A program made the position numbers and the translations under genes. The notes below the pieces were generated by a model. It was not told where the DNA came from, did not search any database, and was given only the letters and a program-made list of their open reading frames with translations. Below are positions 1 through 10,000 of a stretch of DNA of 64,000 nt, piece by piece; position 1 is the first letter of the stretch; every line of letters starts with the position of its first letter. The stretch lies in NCBI RefSeq assembly GCF_018687715.1, contig NC_056753.1:14947501-15011500 (forward strand), in the 5' to 3' direction. Origin of the DNA: Carya illinoinensis. Taxonomy: Eukaryota > Streptophyta > Magnoliopsida > Fagales > Juglandaceae.

Positions 1-1641
1 CCATCTATTATGCAAGCCGGACATTGAATGAAGCTCAATTGAATTATACGACAACTGAGAAGGAGATGCTTGCTGTGGTGTTTGCTTGTGACAAATTTCG
101 ATCTTACCTCATTGGTACAAAAGTAATAGTGTTCACTGATCATGCAGCACTTCGTTATTTGTTTGGCAAGAAGGATGCTAAGCCGAGGCTATCTCCTTCT
201 TCAAGAATTTGATTTGGAGATTCAAGATAAGAAAGGAAGTGAAAATTTAGTGGCTGACCATCTCTCTCGGTTAGAGCAAGAGGAAGAAAGACCAGATTCA
301 GTGGTCCAAGAGGCATTCCCTGATGAGCAGTTGTTTGCATGTGAGATCAAGCTTCCATGGTATGCTGATATTGTTAACTACCTAGCTTGTAAAGTTTTAC
401 CACCTGATTTTACTTACCATCAACGCAAGAAGTTTTTGCATGATGTGAATTATTATCTTTGGGATGAGTCTTTGTTGTTCAAAAGATGCCCAGATCAAAT
501 CATTCGAAGATGTGTGCCGGAAGAAGAGATGCAAGACATCCTCCATCATTGCCATTCCTCATCATATGGAGGACACTTTGGAGCCACCCGTACAGCAGCT
601 AAGGTACTTCAAAGTGGGTTCTTTTGGCCTTCTATTTTTCGTGATAGTTACACTTTGGTGAAAACTTGTGACCGGTGCCAACGTATGGGGAATATTTCAA
701 GGCGTCATGAGTCACCACTGAAAGGTATTTTAGAAGTTGAGTTGTTTGATGTTTGGGGAATAGATTTTATGGGGCCTTTTCCTCCTTCTTTTGGTTTTGC
801 TTATATCTTATTAGCAGTTGACTATGTGTGAAAATGGGTGGAAGCAATTGCTACAACAACAAATGATGCAAAGGTAGTGCTCAAATTTTTGCACAAGAAT
901 ATATTCACAAGATTTGGCACTCCACGAGCTATTATTAGTGATGAAGGGACTCACTTTTGCAACAAGTTGTTTGATAATCTTCTTTCTAAATATGGTGTAA
1001 AGTACAAGATAGCACTTGCTTACCATCCTCAAACTAATGGCCAAGCTGAAATTTCAAATAGAGAAATCAAGAAAATCCTTGAAAAGACGATCAAAACCAA
1101 TAAAAAGGATTGGGCGAAGAAGCTTGATGATACTTTGTGGGCATACCGTACAGCCTTTAAAACACCTATCGGGATGTCTCCATAACGATTAGTGTTTGGA
1201 AAGGCATGTCATCTTCCTGTGGAGTTGGAGCATAGAGCTTATTGGGCTGTAAAAAAGTTTAACTTTGATTTGAAGGCAGCAGGTGAAAAGCGACTTCTTC
1301 AATTGAATGAGATGGAAGAGTTCCGGAATGATGCATATGAAAATGCAAATATCTATAAAGAAAGGACGAAAAAGTGGCATGACAAACAGATTCTTAGGCG
1401 AGAGTTTGCACCAGGACAACAAGTTTTACTCTTCAATTCACGACTTAAACTCTTCCCAGGAAAGTTAAAATCAAGATGGACAGGTCCTTATACAATTCAT
1501 GAAGTTTTCTCTTTTGGAGCAGTAGATTTGAAGGACAAGACAGGGAATATTTTCAGAGTTAATGGTCAGAGATTGAATCACTATTATGGAGAACAAGTGG
1601 AGAGGAACTATGCATTTATTCCTCTTGGAGATCCTAATTGA
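1..1641 (+). pseudogene. gypsy pol fragment: RNase H and integrase
   Basis: The first 280 bases encode the end of RT/RNase H ([28 protein letters not shown]) and the linker motif VADHLSRLE, with a frame change near 185. Integrase follows: an HHCC zinc-binding module (HHCHSSSYGGHFGATR, later CDRC at about 670-680), then the catalytic core with Asp in GIDFMGP, Asp in ISDEGTHF and Glu in NGQAE. The frame is cut by a TGA at 829-831 and a TAA at 1183-1185 inside otherwise well conserved sequence. The C-terminal part ends with RLNHYYGE and a natural stop at 1639-1641. All three catalytic acidic residues remain, so decay is fairly recent. Confidence 0.88.
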
Positions 1642-3300
1642 TGAAAATTGAAAAGTCTGGCTGTAGACTTTAAAACAAGCACTTATGGGAGGCAACCCAT
1701 AGATCTATCTTTCATTCTTTCATTAATTTTATTATCTTTATTTATTTAGTTTTAATAATTTGGTTTTTGATGCAGGTTTATTTAGCATGAATAAAGAGTT
1801 GAAAAATTTTAAACTACGGAAGATTCATCATGAAACCAGGGAAGTTCCTTTTATTTCTTCAATCCTTTTTACTTTTGCATTATAATGAGGATATTGTTTA
1901 GTTTAAGTTTGGGGGTGTAAACTCCTATAGTCATTTGATCCTCTTGTTTTCTCATTCTTGAGTTGTTGATGGGTTGTCTGATTCTCTTACCAAGCATGCA
2001 TTGGAGTAAGATTTAATTCTCTATGACTCTGAAATTTGTGATTGAAGATGGTTTTGAGAAAAATTTTCAAAAATTTCTTTTATGTCAAGTGGAGTTTTGT
2101 GGGTACTTCGGTTTAAATCTTTGACCTTGAACATAATTGAGCACATAGTCGTTTTTCTCTTATTCCATTTTGCTTATGAAGAGAAGAAGTTGAATTAATT
2201 GAAAGAGAAAAGTTCGATTTTGCTTTGCTCTAGAATCCGTTGATGGGTCCTTGAGGCGAAATCCTAGTTGAGACCAAATATTAGAGAAATGATTTAGGCA
2301 TTTCTTTGGCATAACCAAAAAACTTTCCCAGCCGTCCTAAATATCATGCCATCATTACATGGTGTGTTTCCATAGTCAACCCCCTTGAGCCTTCATAAGC
2401 CTTTATTTATTCTTTGAACTACATAAACCATGCCCGCTCTAAGCTTGAAAAACAATGAATCTACCTTTGATAGTTTGAGAAAATACTTTGGTGGAGAGTT
2501 ACATTTAAAAGAGAAAATTTGTTTCATGATGAACTGTATTATGTTTGCTCTGTATGATCGAAGAAGAAGAAGAAGAAAGAAGAAGAAAGATAGTAAAAAA
2601 AAAAAAAGTGAAAAAAAAAAGAGAGAAAAAAACAAAAGAAAAAGAAGTCACTAAGCAGAGTACGTATCACCTCAAATTTTGTTAAAGGAATTGTTGGTAT
2701 TTCTTCAGTGATTACAGCAACAATAATGCCACAAGTATGAGCATATTGCCAAGAAAGAGCTATGATTTGAATCATGTGGGTATCTCTTTTAGTGTTCTTT
2801 TCACTAAGTATTTTTTCAGTTTGCTTTGATTTTCCATATCCAGTTCTTTCTTAACCCTCACCCTGTGGCCTATCATTACAACCTTATTAAAGACCTTTTG
2901 ATCTTTGATTTTTGGTGTTGACTACATTAGTGGAGATGATTTCTGAAAACTGGACTTATGGGATTAAGTTTTGAGAGAATTCTTCTGATTTTAGTTGTTC
3001 TACTTTTATCTGAATTTGCAGGTAATTTGAGGTTAAATTGACTATATCACACACACACTCAAGGTCTTAGCTTTAGGTTGAAGTAAACGCCTAACTCTTG
3101 CTTGAGAAATTGCAAAATTTTTGATTGATTTTCTTGATATATTTGATGTTAAAAGAGTAAGATACTAGTGATGAGATCTAAATTCATAAAAGCTTGGTGA
3201 GTGATGATACTTCTCTTTGGGGTCGAGTTGATATTGCCTAAAGTATCAATTGCTTTTCTTTTTGTTTGAGGACAAACAAAATTGTAAGTTTGGGGGTATT
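1642..3300 (+). other. Non-coding spacer of the gypsy element with two PPT-like motifs
   Basis: About 1.65 kb separates integrase from the 3' LTR. No convincing ORF is present; Athila elements often hold an env-like gene here, but I see none. A polypurine-like motif (AAGTTTGGGGGTGT) near 1905-1918 resembles the true polypurine tract (AAGTTTGGGGGTATT, 3286-3300) next to the LTR. A purine-rich GAA/AAG stretch lies at 2560-2650 and explains the lysine-rich frame there. Confidence 0.7.
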
Positions 3301-4620
3301 TGATGACTTGCAAAATTTCGTATTGCAGATTTACAAGATCACTCGAGCGAAGGCTTTTGGCCGCTCGAGCAAATTCAGGCAGATTCAAACGCTCGACTAC
3401 CGTTCGACAGTGAGCTCGAGCGGGTTGCGGGAAAACAAAGATCGCTCGAGCGGAGGCTTTTGGCCGCTCGAGCGAAGTCAGGCAGAGTTGAACGCTCGAG
3501 GTGCGCTCGACAAGCCGCTCGAGCGAATTTAGGTAGAGTCGAACGCTCGATTCTTGCTCGACACCTCGCTAGAGCAAATACCGTATTTTTCCAGATCTAG
3601 GCTTTTCCACCGTCAGAGCATATAAAAGGAATTTTTCACCATATGACTGTACCTTTTGACTGGAGAACACTTTTGGGACAGAAAAACACAGCTAGAAGGA
3701 TTCAAATCATCTGTTTTGGAGAGGGAATTCCATATATTGCACGTATGTTGGAATCATACACGTGCACAGACGGGAGAAAAACATTGAAACATTTCCTTGA
3801 GTTTTTGAAGACGAGTTGCGGCTGCAAGGAGTATTTTTCAGCGTTTATTTTCTTCCAATATTCTCAGAACAATTATGGTGAATTCGTTTATGTTGAATTC
3901 CCTTTCTAGCATGAGCTAAATTTTATTTATTCTAGGAAAACGATATAACCTAGTTCCGAACTATGCTTGATTGTCTATGCTAATTTAAGGCAATTCTCTC
4001 TTTGTTTATCTGATTTATTCTGAGTTTATTGCTTCTAATTAACTAGTCATTGATTAGATGATATTTAATCTTGTGATTTGCTATCGAAAGAGGGAATCAT
4101 AGGGTAGATCTTGAATATTTCAACATAGGTAATTATAGAGATCGAAAGACTTGGATGAACCTATGTAGTAATTAAATCATTGGTCTTATTGCTTTCTTGA
4201 TTATTTAATTTGCATATTCTTGTGTGAATTGATAAACAAGAATAATTTCCAATTGACTATCGAAAGAGGCTTTTGGATGAATTAGAGATTTGCTAATAGA
4301 CAAAAAGAATTAAATTAAATTAAATTAGTTAGATGAGTAAAGCATAGTGAAGAATTAGGTGAAATCGATTTCCTAGAAGTTTCCTTTCCCATTAATTTGA
4401 TCTTCGAACGTCAGTTTTATTTCCTTTGCGTATTTCTCTTTGAGTCGATTTTAGTTTAAATTGCAACTACAAAAATCTTAGTGATTCCTCTAGATAAAAT
4501 CGAGATTAGTATAATTTTGGTATTTGGCAAAAGTAAGGTATCAATCCCTGAGGACGATACTCTTCTTATCACTTTATTATAAAACTACGATACTGTGGAC
4601 TTGCAGTTTTGCACCGGTCA
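3301..4620 (+). repeat. 3' LTR of the gypsy element
   Basis: The 1,320-bp LTR starts TGATGACTTG directly after the polypurine tract and ends CACCGGTCA, giving the standard TG...CA ends. The U3 part (3342-3545) holds seven CTCGAG palindromes in a repeat of about 103 bp. A TATA-like box (TATAAAAG) lies at about 3620-3627. No gene is encoded in it. Confidence 0.8.
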
Positions 4621-5668
4621 GCCTAACTCCTTAATTTTGCTAGAGCCATTCTATAAGGCACTCCATGTATTAGGGCAGTTGCTGGTTCAGATCTATGACA
4701 AATTCTATTTCTCTATCTGGGGTAATCCAAGCAAATTATCAACAAAAACCTTGGGGAAATCCTTTATTATGGGTATTCCCCGTAGCCCTATTGGTTCCTT
4801 TGCGTTATCTACTCCAACCAACAGGTAGAAGATTTTCCAGAATACATTTCTATGAAGCCTGTAGCACTTATAAATAGTGTGTCATTTTTTATCGCAGTGT
4901 GTGCAAATGGATTTGTCTTTACCACGATCATGGCCAGAAGCACCAATTCTAGAAAATATTTTATTATAGGAATATTCTTACTAAACATTACAACAGGTTC
5001 TATAATACTTGTCAAGATAGTGATAGATCATTGGCTTTCTTCTTGAAAAACAAGAGAGAGCTTTGTTTATGTTTAGCAAAGGATCCATAAGCAAGATCTG
5101 ACCACGAACATAAGCAAATGACTCGTTTAATTCTATTAGGAATTGCAGAACATACTCTTGTTGTTGATAACCAAGAACAATTTGCAGTGCTCCACAAATG
5201 CATTTCGGCTTGGACAAAAATTTTGCATTTCATCCCAATAGATTTTCAGACAAGTAAAATAGGAATTAACAAATTCATGATCTTGAATCAGACTTGAAAT
5301 ATCTTTCTTTAATTGGAAAACACGAGGACCATTGGCATATAAAAATCTTTCTTTGAGATCTTTCTACATTGCTTCAACCGAATCAAGGTATATAACACTA
5401 GAGGCAATTTCCTTGAAAAAAGAATTAATAATCCAAGATAGAACTATGGTATTGCAACGAATCCCAGAAACATCCATCATGGAATGCATATTTTTTCTTT
5501 GCAATTAGCGCCATAGTCATCGACCAAATCCAAATGTGGAAATTCTCACAGATGAGTGGTTGTGAAATAAGAAGAGCACCAGGACTATAACCTTGATTAA
5601 GGAAGTAAGGATTTGTAGGATCATTGATCGTATTTGCCACAGAAGAGAAGCAGAGCAGAGGATTTTCT
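4621..5668 (-). pseudogene. copia gag pseudogene
   Basis: The N-terminal part has the plant copia gag signature DPTNPYFL followed by SPGALLISQPL and WSMTMAL-like residues (about 5460-5640). The central part (5010-5400) keeps the gag middle region (YVLQFLIELNESFAYVRGQ). Near 4880-4930 a zinc knuckle is readable as C-x2-C-x4-H-x4-C (CTHC...HTIYKC) but is interrupted by a TGA. Several frameshifts and stops separate these blocks. The plus-strand reading frames over the same bases are shadows. Confidence 0.6.
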
Positions 5669-5870
5669 CCTGATACCATTATAGAATCAAGAAAGTAAAG
5701 TTGAAGTACTGTTTTTGTTATTATCATGTAAAAAAAAAACAAAGTAAACAGAACTGTTTATATACACATGTGAGGAGATAACCAACTGCTAAGTAATGTA
5801 ACAAATGAAGAATATTCTAGAATAATTACTACATGTACAAGACTGATAATAATGTGTTTATATATGCAAT
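4621..5870 (-). mobile_element. Ty1/copia remnant: LTR, primer-binding site and gag
   Basis: Read on the minus strand, a degenerate LTR (about 5680-5870, TATA-like box at 5757-5768) is followed by TGGTATCA (5671-5678), the usual start of a tRNA-Met primer-binding site, and then gag. The gag has been cut off at 4620 by the gypsy element. Ends of the LTR are approximate. Confidence 0.65.
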
Positions 5871-6246
5871 TTAATCTTAGATATATTTTAGTATATTGTG
5901 AGTATGAATGCTGAGGTGGTGAGTGCATGAGGTGTAACTTTGAGAGTTTATAAGAGTGTTGGGCAGTGATCTTGAGATAGAAGCTGACTGGCCGGTTGGA
6001 TGAATATGCAGAAATCGGCGGAAGAGAGAGGAACTAATGAATTGGAGTGCTGAAATCGTGAAGGAGAAAAAGAGAGTGTGTGACATTTTCTTCTTGACTT
6101 TTGAAAAATTACGAAAATAGCTATCGACTCCCATACCGGTCATGCTTAAATAAATACTAAAGGTTTGAAAGAGTTCCTCTTCATCCTCCAAATCTTGCAC
6201 TTTGGTTGATAAAACCATCTAAATATGACGTGTACTAACCCCAACA
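5871..6246. other. Intergenic sequence, nothing recognised
   Basis: A minus-strand frame starting near 6218 is open for about 113 codons but is low in complexity and matches nothing I know. It may include leader sequence of the copia remnant or of an older gene fragment. No RNA gene or clear repeat is seen. Confidence 0.4.
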
Positions 6247-6498
6247 TCAACCAAATTCAACATCAACCATATCAGGAACAGCGTAAACTGAAGGTCTTTC
6301 TTTCTCTGCAATTGCAAGTTCTTGATCTGAAAACACGTAAATGCCATTTAGTACAACTGAAGACGGCGCAGGAATATTCAACTCAGAGGCAATAGTCTGT
6401 AATCCCTTCACCATTTCTGTATAGAGCTCTCTGAAATTCCACTCCCAGATGCTTCCAAAATTTTCAAGGGCAAAGTCGAAAATTTCCAGCTCAGAATC
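6247..6498 (-). CDS. Orphan open exon of unknown function (83 codons and stop)
   Basis: Directly after a possible splice acceptor (AG at 6499-6500), an uninterrupted frame of 83 codons begins DSELEIFDFALENFGS and ends DMVDVEFG before a TGA at 6247-6249. The composition is balanced (W, E, F, P, Y) and looks like real protein rather than repeat translation. I do not recognise the family. It lies about 480 bases beyond the ETFQO stop on the same strand and is not needed for that protein, which already ends with the family's normal C terminus. It could be the last exon of a broken or captured gene, or a pseudogene fragment. Expression evidence would decide. Confidence 0.3.
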   Translation of the reverse strand, partial: DSELEIFDFALENFGSIWEWNFRELYTEMVKGLQTIASELNIPAPSSVVLNGIYVFSDQELAIAEKERPSVYAVPDMVDVEFG

Positions 6499-6699
6499 CT
6501 AGCTTCCTATTAGTAGAGAGAGAGAGTAGTTTTTATAGACAGTTTTGTGTATTCGTTTTCATTAATCCTAAGATGTAGAACTCTCATAAGACAGAGAGTG
6601 GCTTTTTTCATATGGAGGAAAGCAGAAACCTAAAATATTGCTTTAAAGAGAGAAACAAAAAGGGGAAAAAAATATCAGTTTTCTTCTTATGTGGAGAAA

Positions 6700-6976
6700 G
6701 TCCATTTCAATAACTATGATTTCACGTTTGAACGAAAATCAATGGATTATGTTCCCCAGATATCTCTTTATAAAATAAGAAAAAATGCAACTTATTTGAT
6801 TGATATGACACTCGGGCTTTTATTGCCAATCCATGGCGTTTCTTTATTAATGTAGCATCTAAAATCCTTTGAAAATAATGCATTGTTTAAGCATTTACTT
6901 ATTTCCTGAAGGGTGATGGGCATTATGAATTTTCTGCGTGATGTTGCCCTTTTTTTACAGCGGGTGAGGGCTTGAG
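6700..6976 (-). other. Probable ETFQO 3' UTR and polyadenylation region
   Basis: The stretch after the stop codon has no ORF of interest. Two minus-strand AATAAA motifs lie at 6843-6848 and 6819-6824, about 130 and 155 bases after the stop, and are reasonable polyadenylation signals. The end of the transcript is not visible from sequence. Confidence 0.4.
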
Positions 6977-7060
6977 CTACATGACTGAGTAGCCTGGACC
7001 ACCACCTCCTTCTGGCACAGTCCACTCAATATTTTGCTTTGGGTCTTTAATATCACAGGC
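6977..7060 (-). CDS. ETFQO: ETFQO exon 18: C terminus
   Basis: This last coding exon gives [18 protein letters not shown] and GGGPGYSVM, then TAG at 6977-6979. The GPGYSVM-type ending is the normal end of the family. Confidence 0.95.
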   Translation of the reverse strand, partial: ACDIKDPKQNIEWTVPEGGGGPGYSVM

Positions 7061-10000
7061 CTGAAATTATTCAAGCAAAATTAGTACAACTTCAGCTTGA
7101 GAGATAAGGCACATGTAGTGTAACAAAAACAAACGAAATGAAGTTATGACAAACAAGATTCCGATTTTTTCTTGGGTGTGTAAGCTAAAGTCCCAACAGA
7201 ATGAAAAACCAACTTCAAATTATAAAATTCGCTATTAATATTACAGTTCTATTCAAAGTTTATATGGTAGATGTAGACTGGAATGACAAAAAGCGTCCCA
7301 AGTATATGCGTTGTCTGTGCAACAGCAAGTAACGAAACAGACGTACATCAATTATATGTGCAAAGCTGGGATGTGATGTACACTGTTCAAGGAACACTTC
7401 AACATGTGAACCGAAACTGAGGAAAATATCAATTATGCAACTGTTTTGAAGTCCACAAAATCTTAATTTCCAGATGTTTGCATGTATGCAATTTTAAGTA
7501 CATATGATTATCAATACTGAGTTCCAACCAACTTTCAAATGCTCCAGGAAAATTACCTTGCAGTGTAGGCAATTTTGAGCATTGATCTGCAATTTCAGTT
7601 GACCCTTTTCATCTGGAATATATCTAAATTCCAAAAAAAGACGATATGAGGGATAATCAATTTATAGAAGTGTACTCAAAGCAGAAGCCATAGAAATTGC
7701 TTATTACTCATATACACGTGCAGGACAATATCGTGACTCAGGTCCAGCATAGTCTGGCAGATTAACAAGTTCAGGAATCTTGGCATTCCTCAAATGAAGG
7801 TGAGCAGGTTGGTCATGTTCATGATTTGTATTGCTCCTATATAAGCAAATAAAAACAAGTATATCAATGCCTAGAAAAGCAGAGAAATGATGAACAGTAA
7901 CATATGCAATCTTCCCTAATAGATTAAATTTCCTTAGATTGCCATCTGTTTTTGTTCTATAAAAAAAATAAAAAATAAAAATAAAACAAAAATGCCCCCA
8001 AATTTTACCTCTGAGATAAGTAGAAAAATGGTCATTTTTCAGTTCATTACCTAAAGTAAACAATTGGGTAGTCCCATATTTATCATGCTCCCATGATAAG
8101 AATAGATTAAGAGACCATTTGCTCTAATGGTTGCCCCTCCTGACCATTTTCAAGTAAATAATGCCTTGTCTTATGATGCAAGATCACCATCAGTTAACAC
8201 TATGAACTTTATTTCTACCAAGAATGTACATGGGAGGCTACGCTCCACATCTCATGTATCATGGGAGCAGAAAATGCAAAAAGGGGACTTCTGAGGCTGG
8301 AATGGCCAGTGCAAGGCACCATTGAGAACAAGAACTCAATTAGGGAGCCTACAAATTGCTATGACAGTGCTTTTTCTATAGAACTCAAAGAAACTTCTCA
8401 AATGAATCCTGAATAAGAAAACACATTTATTTTTTGAAACCTGTGTAACGAGGTTGGCACATCAAAAGACAAAACCCCATCTGGCTTTGGATATTGAATT
8501 TGAGAACATAAACTTGCAACCTGCATGCATATATGCAGGTATTGATCAGTAATTGTTTGCAGTAAAAAGAGACTTTTATGCTGCTTTTCACAGAGCGTAG
8601 CTTGTAATTAGGCTCATTCTTGTATATTTCCTGCGTACTTGGGCATTGCCTAATTATGTGGATTAATAAAATCTCTTTTTACTTACCAAAAAAAAATTGT
8701 TTGCGGTAAAACAGATAAACTCTTTTCTAGAGCATATGCTCACAAATCAGACTGCACTAGTAATCTAATTCCGAGACATTCAATATGCATGTTACTTATT
8801 GCTGTTGTAAGAAGTTTCTTATTTGATCAATTAGTTGATATTCGAAGCCAGTTTTGGCAAAAAATTACTAGAACACAACTTGCAACCTGCACATATATAT
8901 ATGCTGGTGCTGATTAGTAATTGTTTGCAGTAAAACAAGTAAACTCTTTGCTAGAGCATATGCTCACAAATCAGACTACAATAATATTCTAATTCTGAGA
9001 CATTCAATATGCATGCTACTTATTGCTGCTGTAACAAGTTTATTATTTGACCATTTTTTTTTTCAAAGTTTGCTAAGCATCAAGAAAGGGATTTGATCTA
9101 AAATCCCCTCACATTAATTATTTGATCAATTAGTTGATAGTCGAAGCCAGTTTTGGTGAAAATGACTAGAAGAAACCTTCTCCAGAGTTGGCAACAAGGA
9201 TTGTAAGCTTAACTAGCCATTGCAGGACGAATGATTTGCATACACTTCAGCAGGCTGCGAATAGGTGTCAAATGGAAAAAAAACAAGGAATAATCCAACA
9301 CGAGCAGTTGAGCCCTATGGTGTAACAAAAACATGCATGTTCAGATTGGGAAGACATAACCTTAATCAGCATGGACAACGTGGCTGTGTTATGCATAATC
9401 TTATAATATAGAAAGAAGTAGACTCATATCATGGTCACATGCTGTTTGCTGACATATTGTCACATAGCTGAGGATGAGAGCTCAATTTCATCTTATTCTA
9501 CTTTTCCAGTGCTTTTTCCACAAGCAAAATCAGACCTGCCTACTATATTTCTTTTAAGGGAAAAAAAAAAAAAAAAAAAAAAAAAAAACAGCTTTGTTCT
9601 AACTACTTCAACCTGAGCTAATAACCTAATACTCAATTACTCAGTGCTGACTATCAAATCTGGTTTTATGAGTGCATAAGTAATTTGACTACTTGGTTTC
9701 TTCATAAAATCTCATCACCTTTGTTGCTTCATGATCAGGCTTGCCATGCTTCAGTGTGAATGGGGATTTCCCTTTTAGTATGTAGCTGCTAGGTAGAAAA
9801 TATGGATGAGAAGTTTTGGGGGGACAGAGAGAGATCTACATATAATAAGCAGAATGTGAAATCTTACCGTTCTAATGCACTCATAGCCAAGCCAGGAATT
9901 AGCCCATATTCAAATGCCTATAATGATAAGAAAAGTATCTGTAAGAGGAAAGATACCCATAAATCATAATTTATGCAAAACATTGCATACAATTTATGGA

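Larger units (their letters stand above)
1..4620 (+). mobile_element. 3' part of a degenerate Ty3/gypsy (Athila/Tat-like) LTR retrotransposon
   Basis: The element enters from the left edge and runs RNase H, integrase, non-coding spacer, polypurine tract (3288-3300) and 3' LTR (3301-4620). The integrase order and the absence of a chromodomain after the motif RLNHYYGE suggest a non-chromovirus of the Athila/Tat group; this lineage call is inference. The 5' LTR, gag, protease and most of RT lie outside the window. The next five bases after the LTR (GCCTA) would be one copy of its target-site duplication, but the partner cannot be seen. Premature stops show that it is dead. Confidence 0.88.

Noticed and set aside
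2430..2654. Lys/Arg-rich ORF in the gypsy spacer
   Set aside because: It comes from GAA/AAG and poly(A) runs and has no recognisable domain.
4695..4877. Plus-strand frame with hydrophobic residues (GNPLLWVFPVALLVPLRY) suggesting an organelle-derived membrane protein
   Set aside because: The minus strand over the same bases reads as a copia gag with a CCHC zinc knuckle, next to clear gag sequence and a PBS. The plus frame is a shadow.
9431..9616. Short ORF ending in poly-Lys
   Set aside because: It is created by a 28-base A run in ETFQO intron 14.
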